46,137 nt of DNA, from positions 1-46,137 of the forward strand of contig CAJVPP010000128.1 in NCBI GenBank assembly GCA_910592005.1, read 5' to 3'. The notes under the pieces were generated by a model. That model was not told the origin of the DNA. It saw nothing but the letters and a program-made list of their open reading frames with translations, and did not search any database. Numbering within the stretch: position 1 is the stretch's first letter; each line of letters begins with the position of its first letter. Below, piece by piece: positions 12,212 through 22,857 of this stretch. The position numbers and the translations under genes are program-made. This DNA is from Funneliformis mosseae (taxonomy: Eukaryota > Glomeromycota > Glomeromycetes > Glomerales > Glomeraceae).

Positions 12212-13477
12212 ATGGCGTCTACACCACATACGCCCGCTAAGACATCGATTTCAAATAAAATTACGTAAGGTTTTAACCATGCTTACTCTATTCAAATTTA
12301 TTTTTCGTCTTTTATTTAACACCTTCTTTTGTTTTTTTTTAGCAAAAATTCAGCGCATAGTATCGTAATTTTTAACAGTTATAATAAAAGTAAAAAATTT
12401 GAACGTAGACAAGAAACGGACAATAATAAGAACACGAATAAAAAAGTATCGAGCATATCTGATATTCCTGATATTGCTACTAAACTAATACCCGAAATAC
12501 CTAGTTTCACTGAGACATCATCATTACCTACCGATACAACGTTACTGCCTACCGACACAACATCACTACCTACCGACACAGCTACCGTCTCACCCACTGA
12601 TACATCAGTTCCGATATTAAGTGAACCATCACCCTCCGACACTACTTTTAATATCGCTTCAATACAAACACAGAATCCTTCACAACCCACATCAATGGCA
12701 ACTTCGACGCCAGGGTTAGATACAAACGGCACACGTTCGTGGTTATTTCCAATAATAATTGCATTACTGTTAATTATATTATTATTCTTAATATTCTTGG
12801 GGTTTTTTATAAGAAAAAGAAAGAGAAATGCCAATAATGCAAACAATAATAATGATCATTATTTACGTAACATCGATAATAGTGTAAATGATGAAGAGAA
12901 AGTAATAGGAAATATGATATCAATGGATAAGGAGAAGGAAAATAATTCTAAATCGAATTCATTAACTTCATTAACTAGTATTTCCTCTTCGTTCAAAATG
13001 AAAAAAGGAAAAGTTGTGCCTGCTGATGTTAATATTGCTAGCTCTCCTGCTACTCCAACTACGTTAAGTTCTCCCCCAATCGTGGCTAATAATGATGATG
13101 AAGGCCCTTCCCCTCCTTTTAGGGTAAAACGTGCCGCAAAAACTAAATCTGTATTTACTGAAATAGTTGATTTAACTGAAGAAGAAAATAATAACCTAAG
13201 GAAATCTGTTAGTACTGGCATATACACAATTACTTCCCGATTTAGTAATGTTTCGAGTAGTAATATTGGTTCTGGAGAACGTTCTTCTGTGAATACCGTG
13301 ACACCTTTACAACAAGAACGTATTGAATCAATGATCCTTTCTCCCAAGGCTAATACAAGCCCAAGTGCAATTGGTAGTAGTAGCGTGAATAATAATCATT
13401 CAAGGATTGTTACTTTTGCGACACCTCCATCAGATACAAGTAGTAGTGATGATAATGATACTAGACATTCTATTTAA
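12212..13477 (+). CDS. Ser/Thr/Pro-rich single-pass membrane protein, wall-sensor-like architecture
   Basis: Exon 1 (12212-12264) begins ATG GCG and ends at AC|GTAAGG. A 78-nt intron with a T-rich tract ends TTTTTTTTAG at 12342, and exon 2 runs to the TAA at 13475-13477, giving 395 residues. The first 165 residues include an ectodomain with imperfect repeats of LPTDTT/LPTDTA (about residues 75-105), typical of O-mannosylated stalks. One transmembrane helix follows (WLFPIIIALLLIILLFLIFLG), then RKRKR, then a Ser-rich cytoplasmic tail with acidic patches and SSSDDND near the end. Mid2/Wsc-type cell-wall sensors have this layout, but no cysteine-rich WSC domain is present and homology is not shown. 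A conventional signal peptide is not evident after splicing, so a further upstream exon is possible. It converges on OLA1. Confidence 0.8.
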
Positions 13478-14089
13478 TATATTTCTTTTCTGTGAATTAA
13501 AAGTATTTACAGTAATTTCATTAATCATAAATATTTATATATTTATACCATAAATCAAATCAATCATTAGCACATACATACAATTCATCCACGCTAAATT
13601 AATGTATATTTTTTTTTGTTTTGTTTTTCCCCTTCATTTTGCATTTTTAATTATTTTAATTTAGATATGGAGAAAGAACAATTCATAAATAGAATTTAAT
13701 TTAATTTTGTATATTTAATCTTGAAAATTTATTTATTTTCCGAATGAATTAAAATTAAATATTATTCCATAACCTTCACTTTGCTAGAAAATTTTGTCGA
13801 GTCATGATTTAATACAATAAGTTTTAGCAATGCACCTACATTATATTTCTTATTCTAAATTACGCACCCCCGATTTTTTTTTTAAAAAAAAAAAAAAAAA
13901 AAAACACGCACTTAATGTCTACTCTTTAATGTAATTAATTGGTTTCATTCCGTTTTAATAAACTAATTAGTTATATAATAAACTCATTGAATGTCTGGAT
14001 ACATTCTATGAATACAAATAACTTATCAAGTTTTTTTTTTTTTTGCAAATATTAATTAAATAGATAATTCACATAACAACTCTATAACC
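13478..14089. other. convergent intergenic spacer with T/A homopolymer palindrome
   Basis: This is the 3' flank shared by two convergent genes. It contains an uninterrupted T-run followed directly by an A-run of about 22 (about 13875-13903) and many T tracts. There is no coding signal. Confidence 0.5.
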
Positions 14090-16084
14090 TTATTTTTTAT
14101 TGGCGAGACCAGATCGGAAATATGCAATATCTCCATCTTCAAAAATATATTCTTTACCCTTTTGTATATATTTTCCTGCCGCCTTGACTGCAGATTCGCT
14201 ACCATGTTCCTTTAAGTCATTAAATCTCATGATATCGACCAATATAAACCCTTTTTCAAAATCAGAATGAATAACTCCTGCTGCTTTTGGCGCCTTCGTA
14301 TGTTTCTACAATTTTAGAAAACGTACATCGATTATTAAAATTTCATGAATCACGTGAATTTACTTTATGTACCACATTACAAAATATTATCGTTAAATAC
14401 CCTAATTGTCCAAGCCCTGACTTCATCTGGCCCACAAGTGAAAAAGTACATGAGCTGCAATGATTGATATCCTGCCACAATGATTCTCGGTAATGCAGAT
14501 TGAGCGTCCTTTTCAGTCATAAATTTTTCCTTTTCTTCTTTTGTGGAAAGGGCTGAAAGCTGACTCTCGAATGATGCACTAAAAGGAAGTAACAAATCTC
14601 CTGGATTGTTTTCATCAATCCATGCCTTTATCTTTGGTAACCTAAAAATAAAACGCAATTATTTGGCCTATCTTTATGATAATATAAATATTTTAAATAT
14701 TATATCCACATTTTCATTTACCATTTGTTCTTTTTCCTAATGTAATCTTTTTCACTTAAGTTAACTAAATAAATTACGGGTTTTGCAGTAAGCAACAGCA
14801 AGCTATTAATAATTTCAACCTGTTTGCGTGGGAGTAAATTTTAGTCAATGATTTGCATAAAAATCAAAAATAAATTTATGATTTAATTGAAGAATTACTT
14901 CTTTATTATTCCAATCCCCTTTTCTGACATCCTTGTTGTCCTCTGTTATTATTTTCAATACTTTTTGCGTAATTTCCTAAAATTCGATATTCTAACAGTG
15001 TTACTAAAAATTCATCATCTTTTTAAAAACATCATTTCACACATTCCAAATAATCATTATGACACTAACCAATTCTTCTTTCTTTGCTTTATCGGCCGCA
15101 GAGCCACCTTTTCCCACGCGTGCCGTGACTTTTGACAATTCTTCTATTTTCTTGGTCAAGAATTCTTCATCTTTGAGACGAAGTTCATTATGAATGATTT
15201 CAAGATCTCTAATAGGATTAAGTTCCCCTTCAACATGAATTACGTCCTCTTCAGAAAAAGCCCCTATCATTCACCATCAATAATCAAAAATTTTTGCAAG
15301 TCAAAGAAGTCTAAGGTAACAGCTGTTTAGTATTATAATAACTTTTGAAAATAAAAAGGATACGGACAACATGGAAAATGGCATCCACAGCACGAATATG
15401 ACTCAAAAAGTTGTTACCCAATCCGGCTCCAGTAGCTGCACCTTTAACTAATCCAGCAATATCAATGACGGTAAGATAAGCTGGCACTTTTGAAGCTGGT
15501 TTGTATGTTTCACATAACCAGTCAAAACGAGGATCAGGCACGGCTACTCGAGATTCCTCTGGATCTATCATAGGTTATAATAAATGATTGTTGTAAATTT
15601 GATAATATGTATATACACTGCTATGTAAATTAAGATGCGTAAGACTAACCTATTGTACAGAAAGGATAATTCTCCGCGGATGCTGCACTTTTTGTAATAG
15701 CATTAAAGAAAGTGGATTTTCTGCATATTGAATTAAAAAAAAAAAAGTATAAGAACGTTTTGCTCAATATATAGATCAATTTATCAAACTAAAAGTATCA
15801 ATAAATAATTTATAGATTATAAAGCAAATAATATATATATATATAAATATATATAACTTTATTAATGGGAGATACAATAAAAATGTACAATTTGGTAATT
15901 ACTCTCGTATCTATGTTTTAAAAGACAAGTTTTTTTTTTTTGCTTTCTCTTTACAATCGATAGTCCTAATGTTTCCTTCAAAAACTCACCCAACATTAGG
16001 CATCCCAACAACACCGATCTTCAAATTATTACTTGGTCTACCAAGCAAAATTCGTTCTTCTTTGACAACTTTTTTTGGAGGCAT
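14090..16084 (-). CDS. OLA1: Obg-like ATPase 1 (OLA1/YchF family), eight exons
   Basis: I rebuilt eight minus-strand exons: 16084-15990, 15720-15650, 15564-15364, 15263-15070, 14976-14899, 14819-14722, 14641-14401 and 14305-14090. All junctions are GT-AG and in phase. They give 397 residues, the usual length of eukaryotic OLA1. Visible motifs are the P-loop GMPNVGKS (27-34, its Gly32 split by intron 1), DIAG (90-93) as G3, and NLSE (233-236) in place of the NKxD of true GTPases, the known reason why this family prefers ATP. A coiled-coil middle lies near 130-210, and the C-terminal TGS domain begins at [20 protein letters not shown] (307-326) and includes DFEKGFI. Family members are cytosolic, bind ribosomes and tRNA-related factors, and act in stress and translation control. 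No lesion is seen, and identity is near certain. Confidence 0.97.
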
Positions 16085-17635
16085 TTTCCTTTTAAAAAGA
16101 GTTAAAGTACAAGAAAAAGAACGAGTTTGTAACGAAGAGTATGGTAGGATACTAGTGATAGATAAAATATTCTGAACGCAAGGGAATCGTAAACAATAAG
16201 GAACAACGAACAAAGGTCGAGATGCGAGAAAAACCAAGTTAATCATTCGATTATCTGCTACTCATAGTAGATGATCACCGGATTTTCATACTCGTCAAAT
16301 CGTAATGTAAGCTAAATTTTATCTTTTATTATTTAACGATCTGAACCTCTAGATACCTTAATCGAGATTTTTTGAAATGTTTTATTTATTAAATATATAT
16401 CACTAATTGTAGGTAAAAAAAAAAAAATTTATATTATTTTTTTTTATATATATAAAAATAAAATTTCTATTCATTTAATTCATCAATGTATCAAATCGTT
16501 ATTAATATTTCTCTTTAGTTTTATCTTATTAAAAAATCATCTTTAACCTATTTATTGCATTATTAATATTATGCTTACAACCATTTCTTTGGAATTTCTG
16601 CTAATCTATTACAAATAATATTATAATCAGAATTTTTTTAAATTTTTACCTTTAGTATAGGCAAATTGATCTAAATATTCAATTTTTTTCACAAAGTTTA
16701 TCTTTAAATGGGTTGACTCTAGTAGATAATTAGCTAAAGTAAGAATTATAAATCTTATAAAATATAATTAGCTCATAAATGTTAAGTTTATTCAGAACAG
16801 TTTAAAGCATATCTAAGATTGTTATATTATTATTATAATTATTTTAGAATATTTATTGATCAGAAGCATTTATAAAATGAAAAAAAGTAAAGAGGTAAAA
16901 TTACTACTTAATCATCACTATTTATCTAAGCTTTTTTAATTTGAATTTTTAAATTTGAATTATAATTACCTAATAAAACTCTTATATTTTGATAAAATCA
17001 TTAGTAAAACTAAAATTTCAAAATTTAAAACTATAATAAAATTCTATCAAAATTAAAATTATATTAAAGTCTTATTAAAAATCCATTAAAATATAAAGTT
17101 TTAACTTTTGCTAATTATTAAAATGAGCTTTAACAAATAACTATAAATTAAGCACTAGTTATATTTAATATTAATTTCAAATTTTGAAAATATGTAATTA
17201 ATTCAAAAATAATAATTTCTAACTTTAAGGTAAAATATTATATCAAATATAGAAATTAAAAATTAGATTTTTACAAAATTTAGAAGATAGTATGTGTTAA
17301 ATTATATTGATTAATTAAAATTAAACAAATTGCAAATAATTTTTAATAAATTCAATTTTTTAAATTATTGTTAATTATTTATAGTTAATAATATAGTTTG
17401 CATATATTTATGTAATCAAATATTCTGATTTGAGTTAATAATAATCTTTTACTTTATATAATACTATTAAGTAAAAAAATAATTAATAATTATATTTGTG
17501 ATATTATTCATTATGCAAAAAAAAAATAAACAAAAAACAAATAGAAAAGGTTTACAATAAAAAAAAATTTAATTACTAATAGTAAAAAATAATTAATAAA
17601 AGATTTAATTTATACTTTTGTTATGGCTGATATAT
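16085..17635. other. OLA1 upstream region grading into CpG-poor AT-rich ground
   Basis: The first 250 nt upstream of OLA1 keep CpG (GAACGAG, GGTCGAGATGCG, CACCGG) and are the likely promoter. From about 16,500 the sequence is CpG-depleted, with no ORF and no motif I can name. The short frames overlapping 15969-16246 are shadows of OLA1 exon 1. Confidence 0.5.
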
Positions 17636-17639
17636 TTTT

Positions 17640-18045
17640 AAAAAAAGTGAATTCTAAAGCTCTGAATAAGTCAATTAAGATTAAAGTCAATCAAATTAAC
17701 TGAACTAAGAAGATCAGATTAGATCAAATAAAAATCTAATCTAATTTATATTTTTATTTGATCTAATATAACTTAACTGAATTGTTTAAGAAGAACTATT
17801 TATTATTATTTTAATTGAAGATTAGTTATTATTTAAAATAATGATATATTATCATTTTAATTGAACAATTTATTATTATTTAATAAGAATAATTAGTTAA
17901 TCTAAATTTTGTTAGGTTAAATTAGATAAAAGGTTTATCTGATCTAACTTTAATCTGAAAATCTATTGATATAACCTAAATTTTTAGATTAATAAACAAG
18001 TCAATCTAAATTGATTCAAAATTTAATAAATACACTTTTTTTTTT
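17640..18045. repeat. candidate foldback/MITE with imperfect terminal inverted repeats
   Basis: The left end AAAAAAGTGAATTC (17640) is mirrored by AATACACTTTTTT at the right end (18031-18045). Inside, several TCAATTTAGATT/AATCTAA-type phrases are repeated in opposite orientation. The core contains a perfect 18-bp inverted repeat, ATTAGATCAAATAAAAAT (17718-17735) against its complement at 17750-17767, with a 14-nt loop. No coding capacity and no certain target-site duplication are seen. Confidence 0.4.
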
Positions 18046-18049
18046 AAAA

Positions 18050-20630
18050 TAAATAAAATAAATAGAATTTCTTTTTTTAGTAATCAAATATATTTACTTC
18101 AAGTTTTTTAAAAACATTTAAATTAAATAAAACTTTTATTTAAAAATAAATTAATAGTAATTATTATGAATAAAATTATAAATGACTATGATTGTAATAT
18201 AATGAATAACTTTTTTTTTAAAAAAAAAAAAAATAAAATTAATTTTTGTAAATTTTTTAATTTAAATCAATAATTTAATAGTAAAATCTACTTTTCTTAT
18301 AATTTTAACAAATTATAATATTTTTTTTTCTTTTTCAGTTATATTTTTCAGATTTTATAAAAAATATTTTAATGAAATATTATATCCTATTATATCTCAA
18401 TTAATTTATATATCTGTTTATATATATATATTAAATTTAATAAGGTAAATAAAATATTTTATTAAATAATTTTATTATATTAAATAATAATATTATTAAT
18501 TAAATTTATAATAAAACATAATGAAAATTTGATTCTTTTAAATATTAAAAAAATATTTAACTAAAGTAAAGAAATATTTAGTTTATAATTTAGCAAGAAG
18601 ATATAAATATTTAATATATTTACACTTTACATAGGTAAATTGTTTAACTTTAAAATCATAGTAGAAAAAGTAATCATAATTAACATAATATATCTTGATT
18701 ACTTCTTGTTTATATGATACAAAAAGATAGAATACATAATATAAGTTATATTCTTGCTTAAAAAGTAATTCTTTCAAAGTATCTCACACATGAATAATTT
18801 ATTACTGTGATGTTTTGTCTTTATATTTTAATTATTTTTACAAAGATATTGTTATAATGACTATAATAACTATAATTACTTATATAAACTAAATTATATT
18901 TATAATAGAGATTAATAAATTTAGACACAGATTTATTAAATTCCTTATCTAAAATAATTTTTTCAATATGATTAAGTAAAATTATTATCAAATTAACAAT
19001 TATAATAAATTTATTAATTTATAAAAATTTTAGTGATTTATAATGAATTATAACAATTTATAACTATTTATAATAAGTATATTATAATAAATATCAAATT
19101 CATCTTTATTTGATTATCCCCTTTTATAGTTAGCTATTTATTTTGCAAAAAAAAATAAATTATATCATAGATAAATTATAAATATAATTGTGATAAATAA
19201 TATTATTATTTAGTCAAATTTATTTTCTATTTACATTATTTTACATAAAATCAAAATATTTTCAATAAGATTGTCTAAATTAGTACTGTTATAATTGATA
19301 GACATGTTAAATTGATTCTTTCAAAGATTTTTAATCTTAGGTATATTTGTATTATATTGCATAATGTATTTCTTGAAATTGCCTATTAACTTAATAGATT
19401 TTAATAGTAAAGGAAAAAAAGTCAGCTTATCTCTTTTTCATATTTCTTTTGTATAATATTTTTTGCTATTATTGCTTTAGCTTTCATATAGGTTTATAGT
19501 CAGTTATAAGATTATTACTATTATATGATACTAAAGCTAATTTATCCTTTTTTAAATATAAAAGAGATTAGAATAAAAGTTTTAGTTAAAAATATTTCAG
19601 CTTAGTCTTTTATTTTAATATATATTATTTATATTACCAAATTATAAATTCTCTTATATCAATAGATTGAAGAATTTCTTTTCTTTTTGAATATCTATTA
19701 AAAATAGTATCTCCAATAATATATCTCTTCAAGTGGTTATCTTGATTATAATAAAAATCTATATACCTTTTAGATATGAATACTAGGAAGTCACATACAT
19801 TACAACATATATAATTTGTTTTCCTTCTGATAATAAGGAATTCTTTACCATTTTCATAAAACTTTCTACATATACTAATATATCTATTCTTAAAAAAGAT
19901 TCTTAAGTTCTCTTTAAGTATTTTCCTGAATAGATCATGAATATAAAAGCATCACATTTCTAATATTTTATGATTATATATATTTTTTAAGAGATAATGT
20001 GTCTCTTTTTTTTTAGATATTCTTCACATTTTACATTATAATAACTAGTTAAGCAAATTTTATTATAAGTTATATTATCTAAATTCATATTTTGAATTAT
20101 ATAAGCAATGTAACGATTTTTAGTGATTTTATCAATTTATAGTAATTTATAACGTTTTGTAACAAATATATTATAATAAAATATCAGATTTATTTTTATT
20201 TAATTATCTTTTTATTCAAAAAACTTTAGAATTAAAACAAATTTATAATTTCAAATAATTTTTCTTAAAAAATTTGTGTTTGTTTTCTCACTTTAAGCTA
20301 TTATAAATAATAATTTATATGCATATATATAAATATAAATACAAACTTTAAACATTCAGTCTCAGATAGTCTGTATCCAAAAAAATTTATGTCTTAAATA
20401 TTTTGTCTATATTTGAGATCATATAATATTAATTGAAATTTATTTCTTTAAAATGTAACAACTAGAAGCTAATTAATTTATAAACAATTTTATATATTTT
20501 TATAAGATTAAATAAAATTGTATTTGATTATAAATGTTTTTATTTACTAATTTAAATTCTAAATCAAAAATATTTTTAATTCAAATGGTAAATTTATATT
20601 ATCTTTGAAAAGAATTTCTAATTTATTTAG
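18050..20630. other. CpG-poor AT-rich ground with a decayed coding patch and diverged repeat pair
   Basis: There is no intact gene. A minus-strand open stretch is described separately (about 19630-19930). A diverged direct repeat starts TTTTAGTGATTTATAATG near 19027 and TTTTAGTGATTTTATCAA near 20118; both run through TATTATAATAAA-type phrases for about 90 nt. The minus ORF at 18583-18777 is Tyr/Lys/Phe low complexity and probably chance. Confidence 0.4.
19630..19930 (-). pseudogene. decayed protein-coding patch, family unknown
   Basis: One minus-strand frame stays open for about 100 codons in sequence where stops should be frequent, yet it has no proper start. It includes KFYENGKEFLIIRRK, then NYICCNVCDFLVF, then YIIGDTIFNRYSKRKEI. 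The CCNVC cluster could be half of a zinc-binding motif. The surrounding frames are full of stops, so this is more likely a relic of a transposon or gene exon than an active gene. I do not recognise the family. Confidence 0.3.
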
Positions 20631-21527
20631 CATTAGTATTAATAACAAAGTGAGTAATATTATCTAATATATTATTATTATCCTCATCAGGTTCTTCATT
20701 AAATTTAGTATTTTCTTTCTCTTCTTTTAGCATTTCTATCTAACTCTGAAGATATTCAGCAAATTTATTTTCTAACTAAAATTTATCAATTTCTTCATCT
20801 GATTCTTCAGAAAAATCTAAATTATTTTCTGCTAGTATTATTAAATTATCAGCTAGTTTATTAATATTTTCTAAATCAATTAAATTATCAGAATTATTAT
20901 TAATATCATCAATATCAATAATAGGTTCAGTAAATAATGAATTATTATAAAGGCAATAATTGTATATAATATCAGCACTTAGTTTACTTATTACAAAAGC
21001 TTTAGTTGACTATATAATAAAAAATATATAGATACTTTATATAAATATAATAAATTAAACATACTAAATATAAATTATATATATTTTTAATCGATTACAG
21101 TATTTTGTTTGTAAAAATTTTATACAGCTCCAAAGACTTTTAACTAAAGTAATATTCATACATATACTAAAATCTTTTACAAGTCATAAAGTCTAATTCA
21201 CTTGTAAAAATGTTAACATAACATCAATAATATTAAATATCATTATTAAATTGTTTATATAAATTAAGATTAAATAGATATTTTATCAATCAAAAATCAT
21301 CAAATTTATGAAATATATATTTTGACTCCTTTTTAGATTATGTATAATAATAGTATATTAGTTATTTTCTAAATTTAGATAATTGATATTAGAGACTAAA
21401 TTGTTAAATTATTCTATCCTATATTCTGAATACAGTAAATAAATAATAAAAGAAAGGATTATTTTCATTCTTTTTAATGATTTTCTAATTGTTCAATTAT
21501 TCATAAAGTTAATGTAATATTTAAATA

Positions 21528-22857
21528 CAGTTAACGACCAAAATTATGCGAACACTTTTTAAATTGAAAAATTTATATAAATAAAATAAAGTGGAAATAA
21601 AACAAAAGGTAAAATATATTTATTTTGCTTTTATTAATTGATTTTTACAAAAAAAATTACGATACTAATATTTAATTCTATTGCCATTTGCGGTAATAAC
21701 TGCGTTGATCTTTTGCAGCATGCTATTGATCAATTTTTTGTAATATTCTGGAGGAATATCTTTTCAAGCACTTTTAACATATTTTTCAAGCTCTCAGATA
21801 TTAGATGGTAGGGGAGTATAATGTCGAACCATCATTTTTATTTCCGCTCAAAGATTTTCAATTGGATTTAAGTCCAGACTTTGGGCGAGCCAAGGAAGCA
21901 TCACAATTTCAGCACTTTTATGAGCAGCTGCAGCAACTTTTGAACGATGCGGTGCAGCATTATCTTCTTGGAAAATTCCATTACCATAAGGAAAATACTT
22001 CTGTAAAGTAGGAACAACATATTTTTGAATAGTTTCAGCATGTGTTTTACCAGTAACTGAATCATTTAAAGGAATAATTAGTCCAAGTCCATTCCAAGAA
22101 AAACATCCCCAAAACATTTTGCTTAGACTGTGTTTTACAGTAACTAAAATGCAATCAGGGTTCAATTCTTCTTCTGGTTTACACCATACTTTTCCTTGAT
22201 GTCCTTGTTGAAACTATGTAAAAGTACTTTCATCTGAAAAAAACACTTTTCTCCATTGTCTTGTTGTCCATTTTTCATGTGCACGAGCCCATTTGAGATG
22301 AGCTTGACAATGTGCTTCTGTTATTGCAGGTTTGTGATAAGAAATACGAGCATTAAGTCTAACTTTTTGAGGGTACAATATATAGTAAATGCAGAAATGG
22401 GTTTTTTTATACGAGCTGTTCAAACAGTTGCAAGTTTTTTTGCACAAAGCTGACGATTTTCACCATTTTCTTGAATAAAAGCTTTAAACTTTTGTTGAGA
22501 TGGTGTATTAAGGAGTGGTGGGCGGCCAGTTTGTTTTTTTGGTGTGAAAGAACCAGTTTAATGATGGCGTTTAAGTACTTTATAAATAGCTGTTTTGCTA
22601 CACCCCAAATTTTTAGTAATAGTTTGACCTGATTGTCTACATTTTTTGCCATAAATAATAGCATCACGAGTTTTTGGGATGAACGCCTTCATAATTTCAT
22701 AAAGCTTTAACTAAAAGTGGAATAGTTAAAAAATTTTGTGTATATGTTTATCATATAAATAAATAAAAAAATCGTAATATTTATATCACGTGATCATATG
22801 ATGATTTGCCCAATTTTGGTAAAAAAAAATTGTCCGCATAATTTTAGTCGTTAACTG
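21528..22857 (-). mobile_element. complete Tc1-like DNA transposon, 1330 bp, TA target-site duplication
   Basis: The ends are inverted repeats: CAGTTAACGACCAAAATTAT at the left and its complement (ATAATTTTAGTCGTTAACTG) at the right, continuing as GCGAACA/TGTCCGC with few mismatches. They are flanked by TA at 21526-21527 and 22858-22859. The element retains many CpGs that its surroundings lack, so it looks like a comparatively recent insertion. It lies inside the hAT relic and carries a transposase on the minus strand that is now broken. Confidence 0.92.
21665..22692 (-). pseudogene. Tc1-like transposase (DD34E), inactivated
   Basis: This is the cut-and-paste transposase of the enclosing element. 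From the ATG at 22692 the order is a helix-turn-helix region (GKKCRQSGQTITKNLGCSKT), the linker KKQTGRPPLL, the first catalytic Asp in FFSDESTF, WGCFSWNGLG, the second Asp in FQEDNAAPHRS, and the catalytic Glu in LDLNPIENL. The last two are separated by 34 residues, the DD34E class. It ends at TAG 21667-21665, and the span fits about 342 codons, the family's usual length. About six in-frame stops and one frameshift (near 22380) break it. Two TGA stops fall where this family normally has Trp: after NPIENL, and in SA(stop)KDIPPEYY. Confidence 0.88.

Noticed and set aside
12379..13347. Two long minus-strand ORFs (12379-12846 and 12859-13347)
   Set aside because: They are antisense shadows of the Ser/Thr-rich gene; Val/Ser/Gly runs mirror the TDT repeats of the real frame.
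22407..22667. 86-codon minus ORF inside the Tc1-like element, and + ORFs at 21805 and 22256
   Set aside because: They are off-frame shadows of the transposase, which is read in other frames with DD34E motifs.
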